Shown: piece after piece, positions 18,327 through 27,986 of the stretch
How the letters are laid out: each line of letters starts with the position of its first letter
Numbering within the stretch: the stretch's first letter is position 1
DNA from: Nocardioides sp. TRM66260-LWL
GTDB lineage: Bacteria > Actinomycetota > Actinomycetes > Propionibacteriales > Nocardioidaceae
Assembly (NCBI RefSeq): GCF_020075545.1
Contig: NZ_JAIQZK010000003.1
Span: 1 to 64,000 of the forward strand
Direction of reading: 5' to 3'
Length of the DNA stretch: 64,000 bases
Program-made: the position numbers and the translations under genes
Notes under the pieces: generated by a model
The model's database searches: none
The model's input: only the letters and a program-made list of their open reading frames with translations
Told to the model about the DNA's origin: nothing

Positions 18327-19094
18327 CTAGAAGATGCCGAGGAGCTTGGACGGGCTCGCGCTGGGGCTCGGCGTCGGGCCTGGCGTCGGACCGGGTGTGG
18401 GGGTCGGCGAGGTCGGCCGCGGCGACGTGGACGGCACCGGGGTGGGCGTCGGCGTCGGGGTCGCGGAGGGCACGGTGCTGACGCTCGGGGACGGCGTCGG
18501 CGTGACGCCGGCGGTCGACGGCGTGGGGCCGGGCGTGGTCGACGAGACGACGAGCAGCCACAGGTTCGCGTTCGGCTGGGCGAGCGACAGGTCGTCGCCC
18601 CGGACGGCCTTGGCGGCGAGGGAGAGCCGCAGCACGAGGGTGTTCCCGGCGGAGGCGCCGACGATCATGCCCATGCGCGCGAAGGTCTCGTCCGGGCTGG
18701 CCGCGACGTAGAGGATCGGTCCGAAGGACGCGGTGTCGCCGGTGATCACGACGTCGCCGGTGTCGGCGTTCGTGCTCACGCCGGTGAGGCCCGGGCAGGG
18801 GTGCGCCTGGTTGGTGTAGAGGTACGGCTCGGCCTTCGTCCCGTCGGCGCTCCGCTGCCAGCGCAGCACGCACGAGCGGACGACGATCGCGCCGCTGTCG
18901 GTGGCGACGGTGCGACGCGGCTGGCTCAGCTCGCTGCTCGAGGCGCCGGCCGCGTACGCCACACCGGCCACGCCGCTGAGGACGAGCACCGCCGACGCGG
19001 CGACGAGGCCGCGTCCGGCGGGTGAGCGACGGGTCGCGGCGCGGTGGGATCCCGCCGGCCGGGTGCGCCGGCGGACGCGGGGGGAGTCGGTCAT
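18327..19094 (-). CDS. Secreted/anchored hypothetical protein with Thr/Pro-rich tail
   Basis: A 255-residue protein. A basic N-terminus is followed by one hydrophobic segment (GLVAASAVLVLSGVAGVAYA, residues about 29-48), then a globular domain of about 130 residues with Cys in RSCVLRW and AHPCPG. The last ~70 residues are Thr/Pro/Ser repeats (PTPTPTPTP type) that probably span the cell wall. I do not recognise the globular domain. CCAGGA precedes the ATG. It is divergent from the PaaX-like regulator, sharing about 150 nt of promoter region. Confidence 0.65.
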   Translation of the reverse strand: MTDSPRVRRRTRPAGSHRAATRRSPAGRGLVAASAVLVLSGVAGVAYAAGASSSELSQPRRTVATDSGAIVVRSCVLRWQRSADGTKAEPYLYTNQAHPCPGLTGVSTNADTGDVVITGDTASFGPILYVAASPDETFARMGMIVGASAGNTLVLRLSLAAKAVRGDDLSLAQPNANLWLLVVSSTTPGPTPSTAGVTPTPSPSVSTVPSATPTPTPTPVPSTSPRPTSPTPTPGPTPGPTPSPSASPSKLLGIF

Positions 19095-19241
19095 GTCGGT
19101 CCTGGGGAGGTCGGGGTCGGGAGCGACGCCGGGTCGCCGAGATCGTCCGGGCGACCACATCGTCCCAGAGGCCGACGGCGCGCCGCATCCACTGGCGAGA
19201 AGCCCCCCCAGTGAACCCCTGTGCTCTGGCACGCTTCGTCC

Positions 19242-20093
19242 ATGCCTGCGCGCTCCCCACGGCGCTCGGACGCTCCACTCTCGGGAACCCCAGCACTCCC
19301 GACGCCCGCCACCGCCGCGTCCGCAGCCCTCCGCTCCCTGCCTCACCGTCCACCCTCGTCGCCGCTCCTGCCGTCGGACCTGCCGTCGCTGTCGGTGCGC
19401 TCGGCGATCGTCAGCGTCGTGCTCGGCGCGCACCCGTCGCCGGTGTCGGCGGCGGGCCTCGTCCGAGCCGGTGCGCACGTCGGCCTGCCGGCGTCGGGCG
19501 TGCGGGTCGCGCTGAGCCGCGGCGTCGCCACCGGCGACCTCGCGCGGCTCGAGGGCGGCTACGTGCTCGGCCCGCGCCAGCTGCACCGCCACGCCCGGCA
19601 GCGGGCGGCGCTGACCGATGTCGGCGACGGGCCGTGGGACGGCACCTGGGAGACCGCGGTGGTCGTCACGAGCGGCCGCCCGACCGCGGAGCGGGCCGCA
19701 CTGCGCGCGCTGCTCCAGGACGACCGGCTCGCCGAGCTGCGCGAGGGCGTGTGGCTGCGCCCGGCGAACCTGACGCGAGCCCCGGCGCACGCCGGCCACC
19801 CCGACCTGCTCTGCGTGCGGGCCCTTGCGGCCGCCGAGGAGGACGGGCGGATGCTCGCCGCGCGGCTCTGGGACCTCGACGGGTGGGCCGACGTCGGTCG
19901 ACGCCTCGGCGACTGGCTGGCGCAGGCGCGCGACCCGATGGACCGCCTGACGATCGCGGCCGGGCTGGTGCGCCATCTCGCCGAGGACCCGCTCCTGCCG
20001 GCGGCGCTGCTGCCCGACGACTGGCCCGGCCGCGAGCTGCGCGTCGTGTACGACGCGTACCAGGACGAGCTGCGGGCGCTGCCGCTGCTGTGA
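19242..20093 (+). CDS. PaaX-family transcriptional regulator
   Basis: A 283-residue protein. After a variable N-terminal extension, residues about 40-110 form a winged helix (SVRSAIVSVVLGAHPSPVSA, then LVRAGAHVGLPASGVRVALS), and the C-terminal part has the PaaX hallmark DDWPGRELRVVYDAYQDEL. PaaX proteins are GntR-like repressors of phenylacetyl-CoA catabolism in proteobacteria; in actinobacteria their targets vary, and no paa genes are nearby. ATG 19242 has CACGCT 6 nt upstream (leaderless pattern). It ends 10 nt from the convergent selO stop. Confidence 0.8.
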   Translation: MPARSPRRSDAPLSGTPALPTPATAASAALRSLPHRPPSSPLLPSDLPSLSVRSAIVSVVLGAHPSPVSAAGLVRAGAHVGLPASGVRVALSRGVATGDLARLEGGYVLGPRQLHRHARQRAALTDVGDGPWDGTWETAVVVTSGRPTAERAALRALLQDDRLAELREGVWLRPANLTRAPAHAGHPDLLCVRALAAAEEDGRMLAARLWDLDGWADVGRRLGDWLAQARDPMDRLTIAAGLVRHLAEDPLLPAALLPDDWPGRELRVVYDAYQDELRALPLL

Positions 20094-20103
20094 GGCCCGC
20101 GGC

Positions 20104-21537
20104 TCAGGTGCCGCAGTAGGTGACGAACGGCCCCGCGTCGGGGGCCGCGGCGGCGTACGCCTCGAGGCCGGGCACGGCGACGTACGGCGAGCGGACGGCC
20201 TCGAGCAGCCGGTGCAGCGGCTCCAGGTTGGCGTCGGTCTCGGCCGCGCGCAGGGCCTCGTCGACGAGGTGGTTGCGCGGGATGTGCAGCGGGTTCACCG
20301 CGTCCATCGCCGCGGCGTCCGGCCCCAGGGCGCGCCAGCGGTCGAGCCATGCGTCCAGCGCCGGCAGGTCGAGGACGACGCCGCGCACCGCCTCCGCGTC
20401 CCCTCGGGCGGCCTCGGCGAGGTCGCGCCAGAAGCGCGTGTGGTCGACGCGGGCGGCCTCCATGAGGCCGAGGACCTCGGCGACGAGCGGGTCGACGTCC
20501 GCGCTCGGCGCGTGGGCCAGGCCCAGCTTGGCGCGGTGCCCCGCGGCGAGGGCCGCCTCGTAGCGCGGGCCGAAGCCGTGCAGCGCCTCGGTGGCCCGCT
20601 CGATCGCGGTCGGCTCGTCGTCGGCCAGCAGCGGCAGGAGCGCCTCGCCGAGGCGCGCGAGGTTCCACATCGCGATGCCGGGCTGGTTGCGGTAGGCGTA
20701 GCGGCCGTCGTGGTCGATCGAGCTGAAGACGGTCGCGGGGTCGTAGGCGTCGAGGAACGCGCACGGCCCGTAGTCGATGGTCTCGCCCGAGAGCGTCATG
20801 TTGTCGGTGTTCATCACGCCGTGCACGAAGCCGACCAGCATCCAGCGGGCGATCAGGTCGGCCTGGGCGGCGATCACGGCGCGGTAGAGCCCCAGCGCGC
20901 CCTCGGCCTCGGGATGGTGCCGCTCGATCGCGAGGGCGACCACCCGCTCGAGCAGGCCGCGGTCGTCGGTGGCCCGGGCGAACTGGACGCTGCCGACGCG
21001 CAGGTGGCTGCTCGCCACCCGGGCGAGGACGGCGCCGGGCAGCGGCTGCTCGCGCTGCACCGCGCGTCCGGTGACGACGACGGCCAGCGCCCGCGTCGTC
21101 GGGATGCCCAGGGCGTGCATCGACTCGCTGATCACCACCTCGCGCAGCATCGGGCCGAGCGCGGCCAGACCGTCGCCGCCGCGCGCGAACGGGGTGCGGC
21201 CCGAGCCCTTGAGGTGCAGGTCGCGGAGGCGGCCGTCGCGGTCGCGCAGCTCGCCGAGCAGCAGCGCCCGGCCGTCGCCGAGCCGGGCGAACCCGCCGAA
21301 CTGGTGGCCCGCGTAGGCCTGGGCCACCGGCCGCGCGCCGTCGGGCACGCGGGTGCCGGTGAGCAGGCCGAGCCCCTCGTCGGAGCGCAGCCACCCGGCG
21401 TCGAGACCGAGGTCGGCGGCGACCGCCTCGTCGAGGACGACGAGCCGCGGGTCCGGGGCGTCCGCCGCCCGGACCGGCACGGCCATCTCGGGCAGCAGGT
21501 CGGCGAAGCGGTGGCTCAGGGAGACGGTGGCGGTCAC
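20104..21537 (-). CDS. selO: Protein adenylyltransferase SelO (YdiU family)
   Basis: A 477-residue pseudokinase-fold enzyme that transfers AMP from ATP to Ser/Thr/Tyr of target proteins and is linked to oxidative stress. Family motifs are clear: [49 protein letters not shown], and the metal-binding GVMNTDNM followed by [11 protein letters not shown] chose GTG 21537 because TAGGCT lies exactly 7 nt upstream on this strand and the protein then begins next to the conserved FADLLPEM; a longer start at 21705 would add unconserved sequence. A Cys near the C-terminus (VTYCGT) recalls the family's terminal Cys position. Confidence 0.93.
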   Translation of the reverse strand: MTATVSLSHRFADLLPEMAVPVRAADAPDPRLVVLDEAVAADLGLDAGWLRSDEGLGLLTGTRVPDGARPVAQAYAGHQFGGFARLGDGRALLLGELRDRDGRLRDLHLKGSGRTPFARGGDGLAALGPMLREVVISESMHALGIPTTRALAVVVTGRAVQREQPLPGAVLARVASSHLRVGSVQFARATDDRGLLERVVALAIERHHPEAEGALGLYRAVIAAQADLIARWMLVGFVHGVMNTDNMTLSGETIDYGPCAFLDAYDPATVFSSIDHDGRYAYRNQPGIAMWNLARLGEALLPLLADDEPTAIERATEALHGFGPRYEAALAAGHRAKLGLAHAPSADVDPLVAEVLGLMEAARVDHTRFWRDLAEAARGDAEAVRGVVLDLPALDAWLDRWRALGPDAAAMDAVNPLHIPRNHLVDEALRAAETDANLEPLHRLLEAVRSPYVAVPGLEAYAAAAPDAGPFVTYCGT

Positions 21538-21613
21538 CTCGTCGAGCCTACGGTCCGGGCGGGCGAGGTCGCCGCTTGGTGGCATGCGGCCGCCAGTGAG
21601 AGTCTGACCGCCC

Positions 21614-23038
21614 GTGAGCACTGTGACGGGCGCCCTCGACCGGTACTTCTCCATCAGCGAGCGCGGGTCGACCCTCGCCCGCGAGGTGCGCGGCGGGGTC
21701 GTCACCTTCGTGACGATGGCCTACATCGTCGTGCTCAACCCGCTGATCCTCGGCTATGCGCCCGACGTGGACGGCCGGTTCCTCGGCGGCGGCGCCGCGC
21801 CGAACCTCCCCGCGATCGCCGCCGGCACCGCGCTGGTCGCCGGCGTCATGACGATCCTGATGGGCGCGGTCGCGAACTACCCCCTCGCGCTGGCGACCGG
21901 CCTGGGCCTCAACGCGTTCGTCGCCGTCGCCATCGCCTCGAAGGTCACCTGGGCCGACGCGATGGGCCTGGTGGTGATCGAGGGCCTGGTGATCCTCGTG
22001 CTGGTGCTCACCGGCTTCCGCACCGCGGTGTTCCATGCGGTGCCCGCGCAGCTGAAGGTCGCGATCTCGGTGGGCATCGGCTTGTTCATCGCCTTCATCG
22101 GCTTCGTCGACGCCGGCTTCGTCACCCGCATCCCCGACGCCGCGAAGACCACCGTCCCGGTGCAGCTGGGCGCGACGGGACAGCTCTCGGGCTGGCCGGT
22201 CGCGGTGTTCGGGCTGGGCCTGGTGCTCGTCGTGACGCTGTGGATCCGGCAGGTGCGCGGCGCGATCCTGCTGGCGATCCTCAGCACGACCGTCGTCGCG
22301 ATCCTCCTGGAGGAGGTCGCGAACGTAGGCGGCTGGGGCCTGACGACGCCGCGCCTGCCGTCGGACTGGATCGCCACCCCCGACTTCGGCACCCTCGGCC
22401 AGGTCTCCCTGCTGGGCTCCTTCGAGTCGATCGGCGCGGTCTCGGCGCTGCTGTTCGTCTTCACCCTGCTGCTGGCGGACTTCTTCGACACCATGGGGAC
22501 GATGACCGCCATCGGCGCCGAGGCCGGGCTGCTGGACGAGGAGGGGCTGCCGCCCCACACCGAGCGGATCCTGGTCGTCGACTCGCTGGCCGCGGTCGCC
22601 GGCGGCGCGGCCGGCGTCTCGTCCAACACCTCCTACATCGAGTCGGCCTCCGGCGTCGGCGAGGGCGCCCGCACCGGCCTGGCCTCGATCGTGACCGGCC
22701 TGTTGTTCCTGCTGACGATCGTCTTCGCCCCCGTCGTCGCGGTGATCCCGTCCGAGGCGGCCGTCCCGGCGCTGGTGCTCGTCGGCTTCCTGATGATGCA
22801 GCAGGTCACCGGCATCAGCTGGGACGACCCCGAGATCGCCCTTCCTGCCTTCCTCACGATCGTGCTCATGCCGTTCACCTACTCGATCACCGTGGGCATC
22901 GGCGCGGGCTTCCTGGCCTACGTGCTGCTCAAGGTCGTCCGCGGCAAGGTGCGCGAGGTGCACGCCCTGCTGTGGGTGGTGGCCGCGCTGTTCGTCGTCT
23001 ACTTCCTGCTCAGCCCGCTGACCGACCTGCTCACCTGA
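21614..23038 (+). CDS. NCS2-family purine permease (AzgA/guanine-hypoxanthine type)
   Basis: A 474-residue transporter with about 12-14 transmembrane segments. It opens with the AzgA-type N-terminus ([20 protein letters not shown], then LNP), has the [10 protein letters not shown] motif of the substrate site, and [20 protein letters not shown] in the middle, all standard for proton-coupled hypoxanthine/guanine/adenine importers. Which base it prefers cannot be told. It is divergent from selO, with 76 nt between the starts. Confidence 0.92.
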   Translation: MSTVTGALDRYFSISERGSTLAREVRGGVVTFVTMAYIVVLNPLILGYAPDVDGRFLGGGAAPNLPAIAAGTALVAGVMTILMGAVANYPLALATGLGLNAFVAVAIASKVTWADAMGLVVIEGLVILVLVLTGFRTAVFHAVPAQLKVAISVGIGLFIAFIGFVDAGFVTRIPDAAKTTVPVQLGATGQLSGWPVAVFGLGLVLVVTLWIRQVRGAILLAILSTTVVAILLEEVANVGGWGLTTPRLPSDWIATPDFGTLGQVSLLGSFESIGAVSALLFVFTLLLADFFDTMGTMTAIGAEAGLLDEEGLPPHTERILVVDSLAAVAGGAAGVSSNTSYIESASGVGEGARTGLASIVTGLLFLLTIVFAPVVAVIPSEAAVPALVLVGFLMMQQVTGISWDDPEIALPAFLTIVLMPFTYSITVGIGAGFLAYVLLKVVRGKVREVHALLWVVAALFVVYFLLSPLTDLLT

Positions 23039-23096
23039 CGGCTCGCGGCCGGCGCAGGCTCTGGTCACGGGCGCCGTCGGCGCGCATGCTGGTCGC

Positions 23097-23318
23097 ATGA
23101 CCCCGCGCAACGGCATCGCCGACATCGATGCCCGGGCGTCGCGGACCTTCGTCAGCGTCGTCGGGCTCCCGATGGCGCTGACGCCGCTGCTCGTCGTGGC
23201 GCTCTACCTGGTCTTCGCGATCGAGGGCTGGGCGTGGGCGCTGGCGCTGCTGGTGCTCGTCGTCGCCGTCGACCGGGCCCTCGCGCATCGACGCCGCGTC
23301 ACGCGTCCTCGCCGCTGA
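23097..23318 (+). CDS. Small membrane protein
   Basis: A 73-residue protein with two hydrophobic helices (about residues 20-42 and 45-60) and an Arg-rich C-terminal tail (HRRRVTRPRR), likely cytoplasmic. It has no recognisable family. A CATGCT hexamer sits 6 nt before the ATG, in line with the [16 protein letters not shown] elsewhere in the window. It lies 58 nt after the purine permease and converges on dinB. Confidence 0.6.
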   Translation: MTPRNGIADIDARASRTFVSVVGLPMALTPLLVVALYLVFAIEGWAWALALLVLVVAVDRALAHRRRVTRPRR

Positions 23319-23344
23319 CCGGTCGCGCTGTGCGCGGTGCGGCG

Positions 23345-24538
23345 TCACGGCCCGTCCGGCAGCTGCGGCGCCTCGAAGCCGATCCGCCGGCCGACCAGCG
23401 CGGCCCGGCCGACGGCGGCCGAGCCGAACCGGTCGCGCACCGCGTCGAGCGTGGCGTCGAGGCGCTGCTGCTCGTCGTGGCCGAACAGGTCGAGCTCCAG
23501 CTGCTCGGCGGAGCCGTCGTCGAGCCCCGAGACGCTGACGCCGAGCAGGGTGCAGCCGCGCTCGACGACCATCGGCCAGGCTGCGCGCAGGAGGTCGCGG
23601 GCGGTGTCGATCCAGGTGGCCGTGATCGCCGTCGAGCGGGGCAGGGTCGCCGAGCGCGTGGCGGTGCCGAAGTCGCCGAACCGCAGCCGCAGGGTGAGGG
23701 TGCGGGCGATCCGCTCCCCGGCGCGCAGGCGCCGGGCCACGCGCTCGACCAGGCCCACGAGCACCGCCTCGAGATCGTCGCGACCGGTGGGCGCGCCCCG
23801 GGGCAGGGCGCACTGGGCGCCGACCGAGCTGCGCCGGCGCCCGACCACGACCGGTCTCGGGTCGCGCAGGTTCGCCAGCGCCCACACGTGCTGCGCGGCC
23901 GCGCGGCCCAGCGACGACGCGAGCTCGGACTCCTCGCGCGCCGCCAGCTGCCCGACGGTGTGGACGCCCTGCTCGTGCAGCCGCCGGGCCGTGACCGGGC
24001 CGACGCCCCACAGCCGCTCCACCGGCAGCGGATGGAGGAAGGCCTCCTCGCGCTCGGCCGGCACCACGAGCAGCCCGTCGGGCTTGGCCGCGGCGCTGGC
24101 GACCTTGGCCAGGTGCTTGGTGCGCGCGACCCCGACCGAGATCGGCAGGCCCACCTCGTCGCGGACCCGCTCGCGCAGGCGGCGTGCGACGACCTCGGCC
24201 GGCCCCACCAGCCGGGCGAGACCGCCGACGTCGAGGAACGCCTCGTCGATCGACACGCCCTCGACCAGCGGCGTGGTGTCGGCGAAGACCTCGAAGACCG
24301 CGCGGCTCGCCTCGACGTACGCGGAGAACCGCGGGGGCACCGTGACCGCCTGCGGGCAGCGTCGTCGCGCCTCGTGACCGCCCATGCCGCCCCGCACCCC
24401 GAAGGCCCGCGCCTCGTAGCTGGCCGCCAGCACGACGCCCGCGCCGACGACCACCGGTCGACCGCGCAGCTCGGGGGCGTCACGCTGCTCGACCGAGGCG
24501 TAGAACGAGTCGAGATCGGCGTGCAGGAAGCGGGTCAC
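23345..24538 (-). CDS. dinB: DNA polymerase IV (Y-family translesion polymerase)
   Basis: A 397-residue Y-family polymerase for bypass of damaged templates. The palm motifs are intact: HADLDSFYASVE near residue 5 (first metal Asp) and SIDEAFLDV (second acidic pair). The finger region includes AASYEARAFGVRGGM, and the helix-hairpin-helix region reads LWGVGPVTARRLHEQG. A clamp-binding motif of the QLxLF type is present (EQLELDLFG). GTG 24538 is set 6 nt after a GACACT hexamer, again a leaderless pattern. The frame is open far upstream, but that stretch is antisense to the peptidase gene and not part of this protein. Confidence 0.93.
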   Translation of the reverse strand: MTRFLHADLDSFYASVEQRDAPELRGRPVVVGAGVVLAASYEARAFGVRGGMGGHEARRRCPQAVTVPPRFSAYVEASRAVFEVFADTTPLVEGVSIDEAFLDVGGLARLVGPAEVVARRLRERVRDEVGLPISVGVARTKHLAKVASAAAKPDGLLVVPAEREEAFLHPLPVERLWGVGPVTARRLHEQGVHTVGQLAAREESELASSLGRAAAQHVWALANLRDPRPVVVGRRRSSVGAQCALPRGAPTGRDDLEAVLVGLVERVARRLRAGERIARTLTLRLRFGDFGTATRSATLPRSTAITATWIDTARDLLRAAWPMVVERGCTLLGVSVSGLDDGSAEQLELDLFGHDEQQRLDATLDAVRDRFGSAAVGRAALVGRRIGFEAPQLPDGP

Positions 24539-24672
24539 TCGTCCAGTGTCGAACACGCGTTCGACGGGCGCAAGCGCTCCTCCACTGGGGCGTGACGATC
24601 GCCTCAGGCCGATTCGGCACGGGCGTGCACCGAAGGGTGGCGGCGGTGCGCCGGCTTCGCGAGGATGCCGCC

Positions 24673-24840
24673 ATGAGCCTGAGCCACCACTGGCGTCGCC
24701 TGCGCCGCACCCGTCGCTGCCGTCGGCTGTACGGCGCGGACTGCCCGCACGTCGAGCGCCACTCGCCCCGCCGGGCCCGCCCGCGCGGTGTCGTCGAGTG
24801 GGACTGGGACGCCGTGGAGGCGCCGCCCCGCGTGCGCTGA
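24673..24840 (+). CDS. Small basic hypothetical protein
   Basis: A 55-residue Arg/His-rich protein with two Cys (RRCRRLYGADCPH) and an acidic/Trp C-terminus (VEWDWDAVEAPP). No family recognised. GAGGAT lies 6 nt before the ATG. Codon use is normal, but at this length it could be spurious. Confidence 0.4.
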   Translation: MSLSHHWRRLRRTRRCRRLYGADCPHVERHSPRRARPRGVVEWDWDAVEAPPRVR

Positions 24841-24895
24841 TCGACGGGGGAGCGGCCCGCGCGAGCCTGTCGGAGCCGACGTCTAGGGTCGAGCC

Positions 24896-26248
24896 ATGAC
24901 GCTCACCAGCGACGACGTCCGCGCCCGGGTCGCCACCCTCCTCCCCGGGCTCCGCTCCGACCTCGAGGCCCTCGTGCGCATCCAGTCGGTCAGCGCCGAT
25001 CCCGCCCGCTCCGCCGAGGTCGAGCGCAGCGCCGAGGCCGTCGCGGCGCTCTTCGCCGCCGAGGGCTGCGAGGTCGAGATCGTCCGCGACGGGGAGCACG
25101 GCGCGCCGGCCGTCATCGCCCACCGCGCCGGCCCCGCGGGCGCGCCCACGGTGCTGCTCTACGCGCACCACGACGTCCAGCCCGAGAACGACCACGCCGA
25201 GTGGAGCTCCCCGCCCTTCGAGCCCACCGAGCGCGACGGCCGCCTCTTCGCGCGCGGCGCGGCCGACGACAAGGCCGGCGTCGTCGCCCACCTCGCCGCG
25301 CTGCGGATCCTCGGCGACGAGCTGCCGGTCGGCGTCACCGTCTTCGTCGAGGGCGAGGAGGAGGTCGGCTCCGAGGGCCTGCCCGCGCTGCTGGCCGCCC
25401 ACCGCGAGCGGCTGCGCGCCGACGTCATCGTCATCGCCGACTCCGGCAACTGGGACATCGGCGTCCCGGCCCTCACCACCAGCCTGCGCGGCCTGGTGCG
25501 GGTCGACGTCGAGGTGCGCACGCTGCGCCACGCGGTGCACTCCGGCATGTGGGGCGGCCTGGTGCCCGACGCGCTGATGGCGCTCACCCGGCTGCTGGCC
25601 TCGCTGCACGACGACGCGGGCGAGGTCGCCGTCGCCGGGCTGCACGCCGGCCCGGCGGCCGACGTCGAGTACCCCGAGGAGCGCCTGCGGGCCGAGTCGG
25701 GCGCCACCGCCGACGTGCACTGGATCGGCACCGGCTCCGCCGTCGAGCGGCTGTGGACGAAGCCCTCCCTCTCGATCACCGGCCTCGACGCGCCCCAGGT
25801 CGCGGGCGCGTCCAACACCCTCGTCCCGAGCGCCCGCGCGCGACTCTCGCTGCGCATCGCGCCCGGCGACACCGCCGAGAACGCGACCGCACGGCTGCTC
25901 GAGCACCTCCAGGCCCACGTCCCGTGGGGCGCGACCCTCGCCACGACCGTCGTCGACGCCGGCGAGCCGACCGCGATCGACGCCACCGGGCCCGCCTACG
26001 ACGCCGCCCGCGCCGCCTTCGCCGAGGCCTGGGACGGCACCGCGCCGATCGACATGGGCGTCGGCGGGTCGATCCCCTTCATCGCCGAGTTCCTCGCGAC
26101 CTTCCCCGAGGCCAGCGTGCTCGTCACCGGGGTCGAGGACCCCGACACCCGTGCCCACGGCGCGGACGAGGGCCTGCACCTGGCCGAGTTCGAGCGGGTG
26201 CTGGTCGCCGAGGCGCTGCTGTTGCAGCGGCTCGGCCAGCAGGGCTGA
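24896..26248 (+). CDS. M20-family metallodipeptidase
   Basis: A 450-residue zinc peptidase of the dipeptidase/ArgE/CPG2 group. Metal-binding and catalytic motifs are present: LLYAHHDVQPEND (first His and catalytic Asp), ARGAADDKAG (bridging Asp) and VEGEEEVGSEG (catalytic Glu and ligand). The dimerisation (lid) domain is inserted at about residues 195-310, and the last His ligand lies in GADEGLHLAEFE. It should cleave dipeptides or N-acyl amino acids in the cytoplasm. TAGGGT lies 6 nt before the ATG (leaderless). Confidence 0.92.
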   Translation: MTLTSDDVRARVATLLPGLRSDLEALVRIQSVSADPARSAEVERSAEAVAALFAAEGCEVEIVRDGEHGAPAVIAHRAGPAGAPTVLLYAHHDVQPENDHAEWSSPPFEPTERDGRLFARGAADDKAGVVAHLAALRILGDELPVGVTVFVEGEEEVGSEGLPALLAAHRERLRADVIVIADSGNWDIGVPALTTSLRGLVRVDVEVRTLRHAVHSGMWGGLVPDALMALTRLLASLHDDAGEVAVAGLHAGPAADVEYPEERLRAESGATADVHWIGTGSAVERLWTKPSLSITGLDAPQVAGASNTLVPSARARLSLRIAPGDTAENATARLLEHLQAHVPWGATLATTVVDAGEPTAIDATGPAYDAARAAFAEAWDGTAPIDMGVGGSIPFIAEFLATFPEASVLVTGVEDPDTRAHGADEGLHLAEFERVLVAEALLLQRLGQQG

Positions 26249-26252
26249 CGCG

Positions 26253-27986
26253 TCAGGCCGGCTCGGCGCCGGGCAGGAGCACCCGGAAGGTCGACCCGAC
26301 CCCGAGCGTCGACTCCACCTCGATCCGGCCACCGTGGCGCTCGACGATCCGGCGGACGATGGCCAGCCCGAGGCCGGTGCCCTCCTGCGCCCGGGCGGCG
26401 GGGTCGTCGCTGCGGAAGAACTCCTCGAAGAGCCGCGACCGGTCGGCCTCGGAGAGCCCGATGCCGGTGTCGCGCACCTCGACGACCACCGCGCCGGCGT
26501 CGTCCCGACGCACCGAGACCTCCACCCGGCCGCCCGGCGGCGTGTACTTCACCGCGTTGCCGACCAGGTTGATCATGGCGCGCTCGAGCTCGCCGGCGTC
26601 GCCGCGGGTCCACCGCTGCGGCTCGGCCCGCTCGACCACCTCGACGCCGCTGCGCAGCGCGCGGATCGACATCAGGTCGACGGCGGCTTGGGCGGCCGCC
26701 CCGACGTCGACCAGCGTGCTCGGCAGCGCCGGGTCGTCCTCCACGAGCCCGAGGCTGATCAGGTCGGTGACGATGCCCGAGAGCCGCTGCACGGCGCGGG
26801 AGATGCGTCCGGTGGCCGAGGCGAGCTGCAGGGCCAGCACGTCGTCCTCGGGTGCGGCCGACACCGCGTCCTGCAGGCCGGCGAGGTGCTCCAGCATGGC
26901 GGCCACCGGGGGACGCAGCTCGCGGCCGACCGCCGTGACGAGGCGGCTGCGGTACTCGACGAGCTCGTGCTCCTGCCGGTACGCCCGGGCCACCAGCACC
27001 GCCCGGCCGAGCTCCTCGCCGAGCTGCCGGACGGTGGCGATCTCGTCGCTGCTCCAGTCCGGCCCGACGGGTCCGCGCACCAGGGTGATCCGGCCCAGGC
27101 AGTCCGGGCCGGCGCCGAGGGGCACGAGCAGGACGGTCGCCCGCCCGACCAGGCCCATCGCCTCGCGGACCAGCGCCAGCTCGGCGCCGCTGATCAGCCC
27201 CTCCGGGCTGCTGTGCGGGCCGACGACGCCGACCCGGCCGGTGGCCCACGCCTCGCGCGCGACCCGCTCGGCCAGGTGCGCCAGCGTGGGGTCCGGCTCG
27301 GCGCTGGCGATCTCGGGCACCTCGTGCAGCACGACGAGCACGTCCTGGGCGTCGACCATCTCGCGCAGCCGCGCCGCCGCCACGTCCACGAGCCGCTGCG
27401 GGTCGACCTCGGCGGCCGCCATCCGGGCGAGCCGTCCGGCATCGCGCGCGAGCGCCGCCCGCTGGCGCAGGCGGTAGCGGTCGAGGGAGATCTCGACGCC
27501 GATCGCGGCCTCGCGCACCGCGCCCTCCCAGCCGTCGCGGTCGCGTGCGTCCGGCCGCAGCCCGTCGCCCGGCAGGTCGAGGCTGACCACCGCGACGAGC
27601 CGCTCGCCGGCGCGCACGGGGAGCAGGAGGAGGTCGGCCGGCCGCCAGGAGTCCGCGTCCCGGCTGTCCCCGGCGTCCCCGGCGTCCCCGGCGGCGTCCG
27701 CCAGCCACACCTCGTCGCCGCGCACGTCGACGGCCTCGGCCGGCACGAAGCACAGCCCGTCGACGCCCCGGCCGCGCTCGAGCAGCCGCTCGGCCGCGTC
27801 GCGACTGGCCAGGTGGCCGACCGGGTCGTGGTGGCGGGCGGCGGGACCGCCGGCCGCGACCACCTCGCCGCCCTCGCCGCGCAGCAGGAGCAGCGCCGCC
27901 AGGCGGAACCCGGTGACCTCGCAGAGCGCGTCGAGCACCGGTGCGACGTCGGCGCGGAGCCCGGTGAGGTCGGGATCCCCGGTCAC
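26253..27986 (-). CDS. GAF-domain histidine kinase-like protein lacking the phosphoacceptor His
   Basis: A 577-residue cytoplasmic protein with no membrane segment. It has two GAF-like sensor regions (about residues 1-160 and 190-330), a dimerisation helix pair and a C-terminal HATPase domain. The ATP site is intact: N-box INLVGNAVKYTPPGG, G1 DTGIGLS, G2 GTGLGLAIV. The H-box reads AVGRELRPPVA, so Arg355 stands where the conserved His should be. It therefore cannot autophosphorylate at the usual site and may regulate or heterodimerise with its partner. Its GTG start overlaps the stop of the upstream kinase as GTGA, so both are coupled. No response regulator is adjacent. Confidence 0.85.
   Translation of the reverse strand: MTGDPDLTGLRADVAPVLDALCEVTGFRLAALLLLRGEGGEVVAAGGPAARHHDPVGHLASRDAAERLLERGRGVDGLCFVPAEAVDVRGDEVWLADAAGDAGDAGDSRDADSWRPADLLLLPVRAGERLVAVVSLDLPGDGLRPDARDRDGWEGAVREAAIGVEISLDRYRLRQRAALARDAGRLARMAAAEVDPQRLVDVAAARLREMVDAQDVLVVLHEVPEIASAEPDPTLAHLAERVAREAWATGRVGVVGPHSSPEGLISGAELALVREAMGLVGRATVLLVPLGAGPDCLGRITLVRGPVGPDWSSDEIATVRQLGEELGRAVLVARAYRQEHELVEYRSRLVTAVGRELRPPVAAMLEHLAGLQDAVSAAPEDDVLALQLASATGRISRAVQRLSGIVTDLISLGLVEDDPALPSTLVDVGAAAQAAVDLMSIRALRSGVEVVERAEPQRWTRGDAGELERAMINLVGNAVKYTPPGGRVEVSVRRDDAGAVVVEVRDTGIGLSEADRSRLFEEFFRSDDPAARAQEGTGLGLAIVRRIVERHGGRIEVESTLGVGSTFRVLLPGAEPA

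Noticed and set aside
20212..23100. A 962-codon plus-strand frame opposite selO and across the permease
   Set aside because: It has no recognisable motif and is explained by the GC-rich third positions of the real genes.
23345..26332. A 995-residue protein including DinB
   Set aside because: The upstream 600 residues are antisense to the M20 peptidase; the polymerase starts at GTG 24538.
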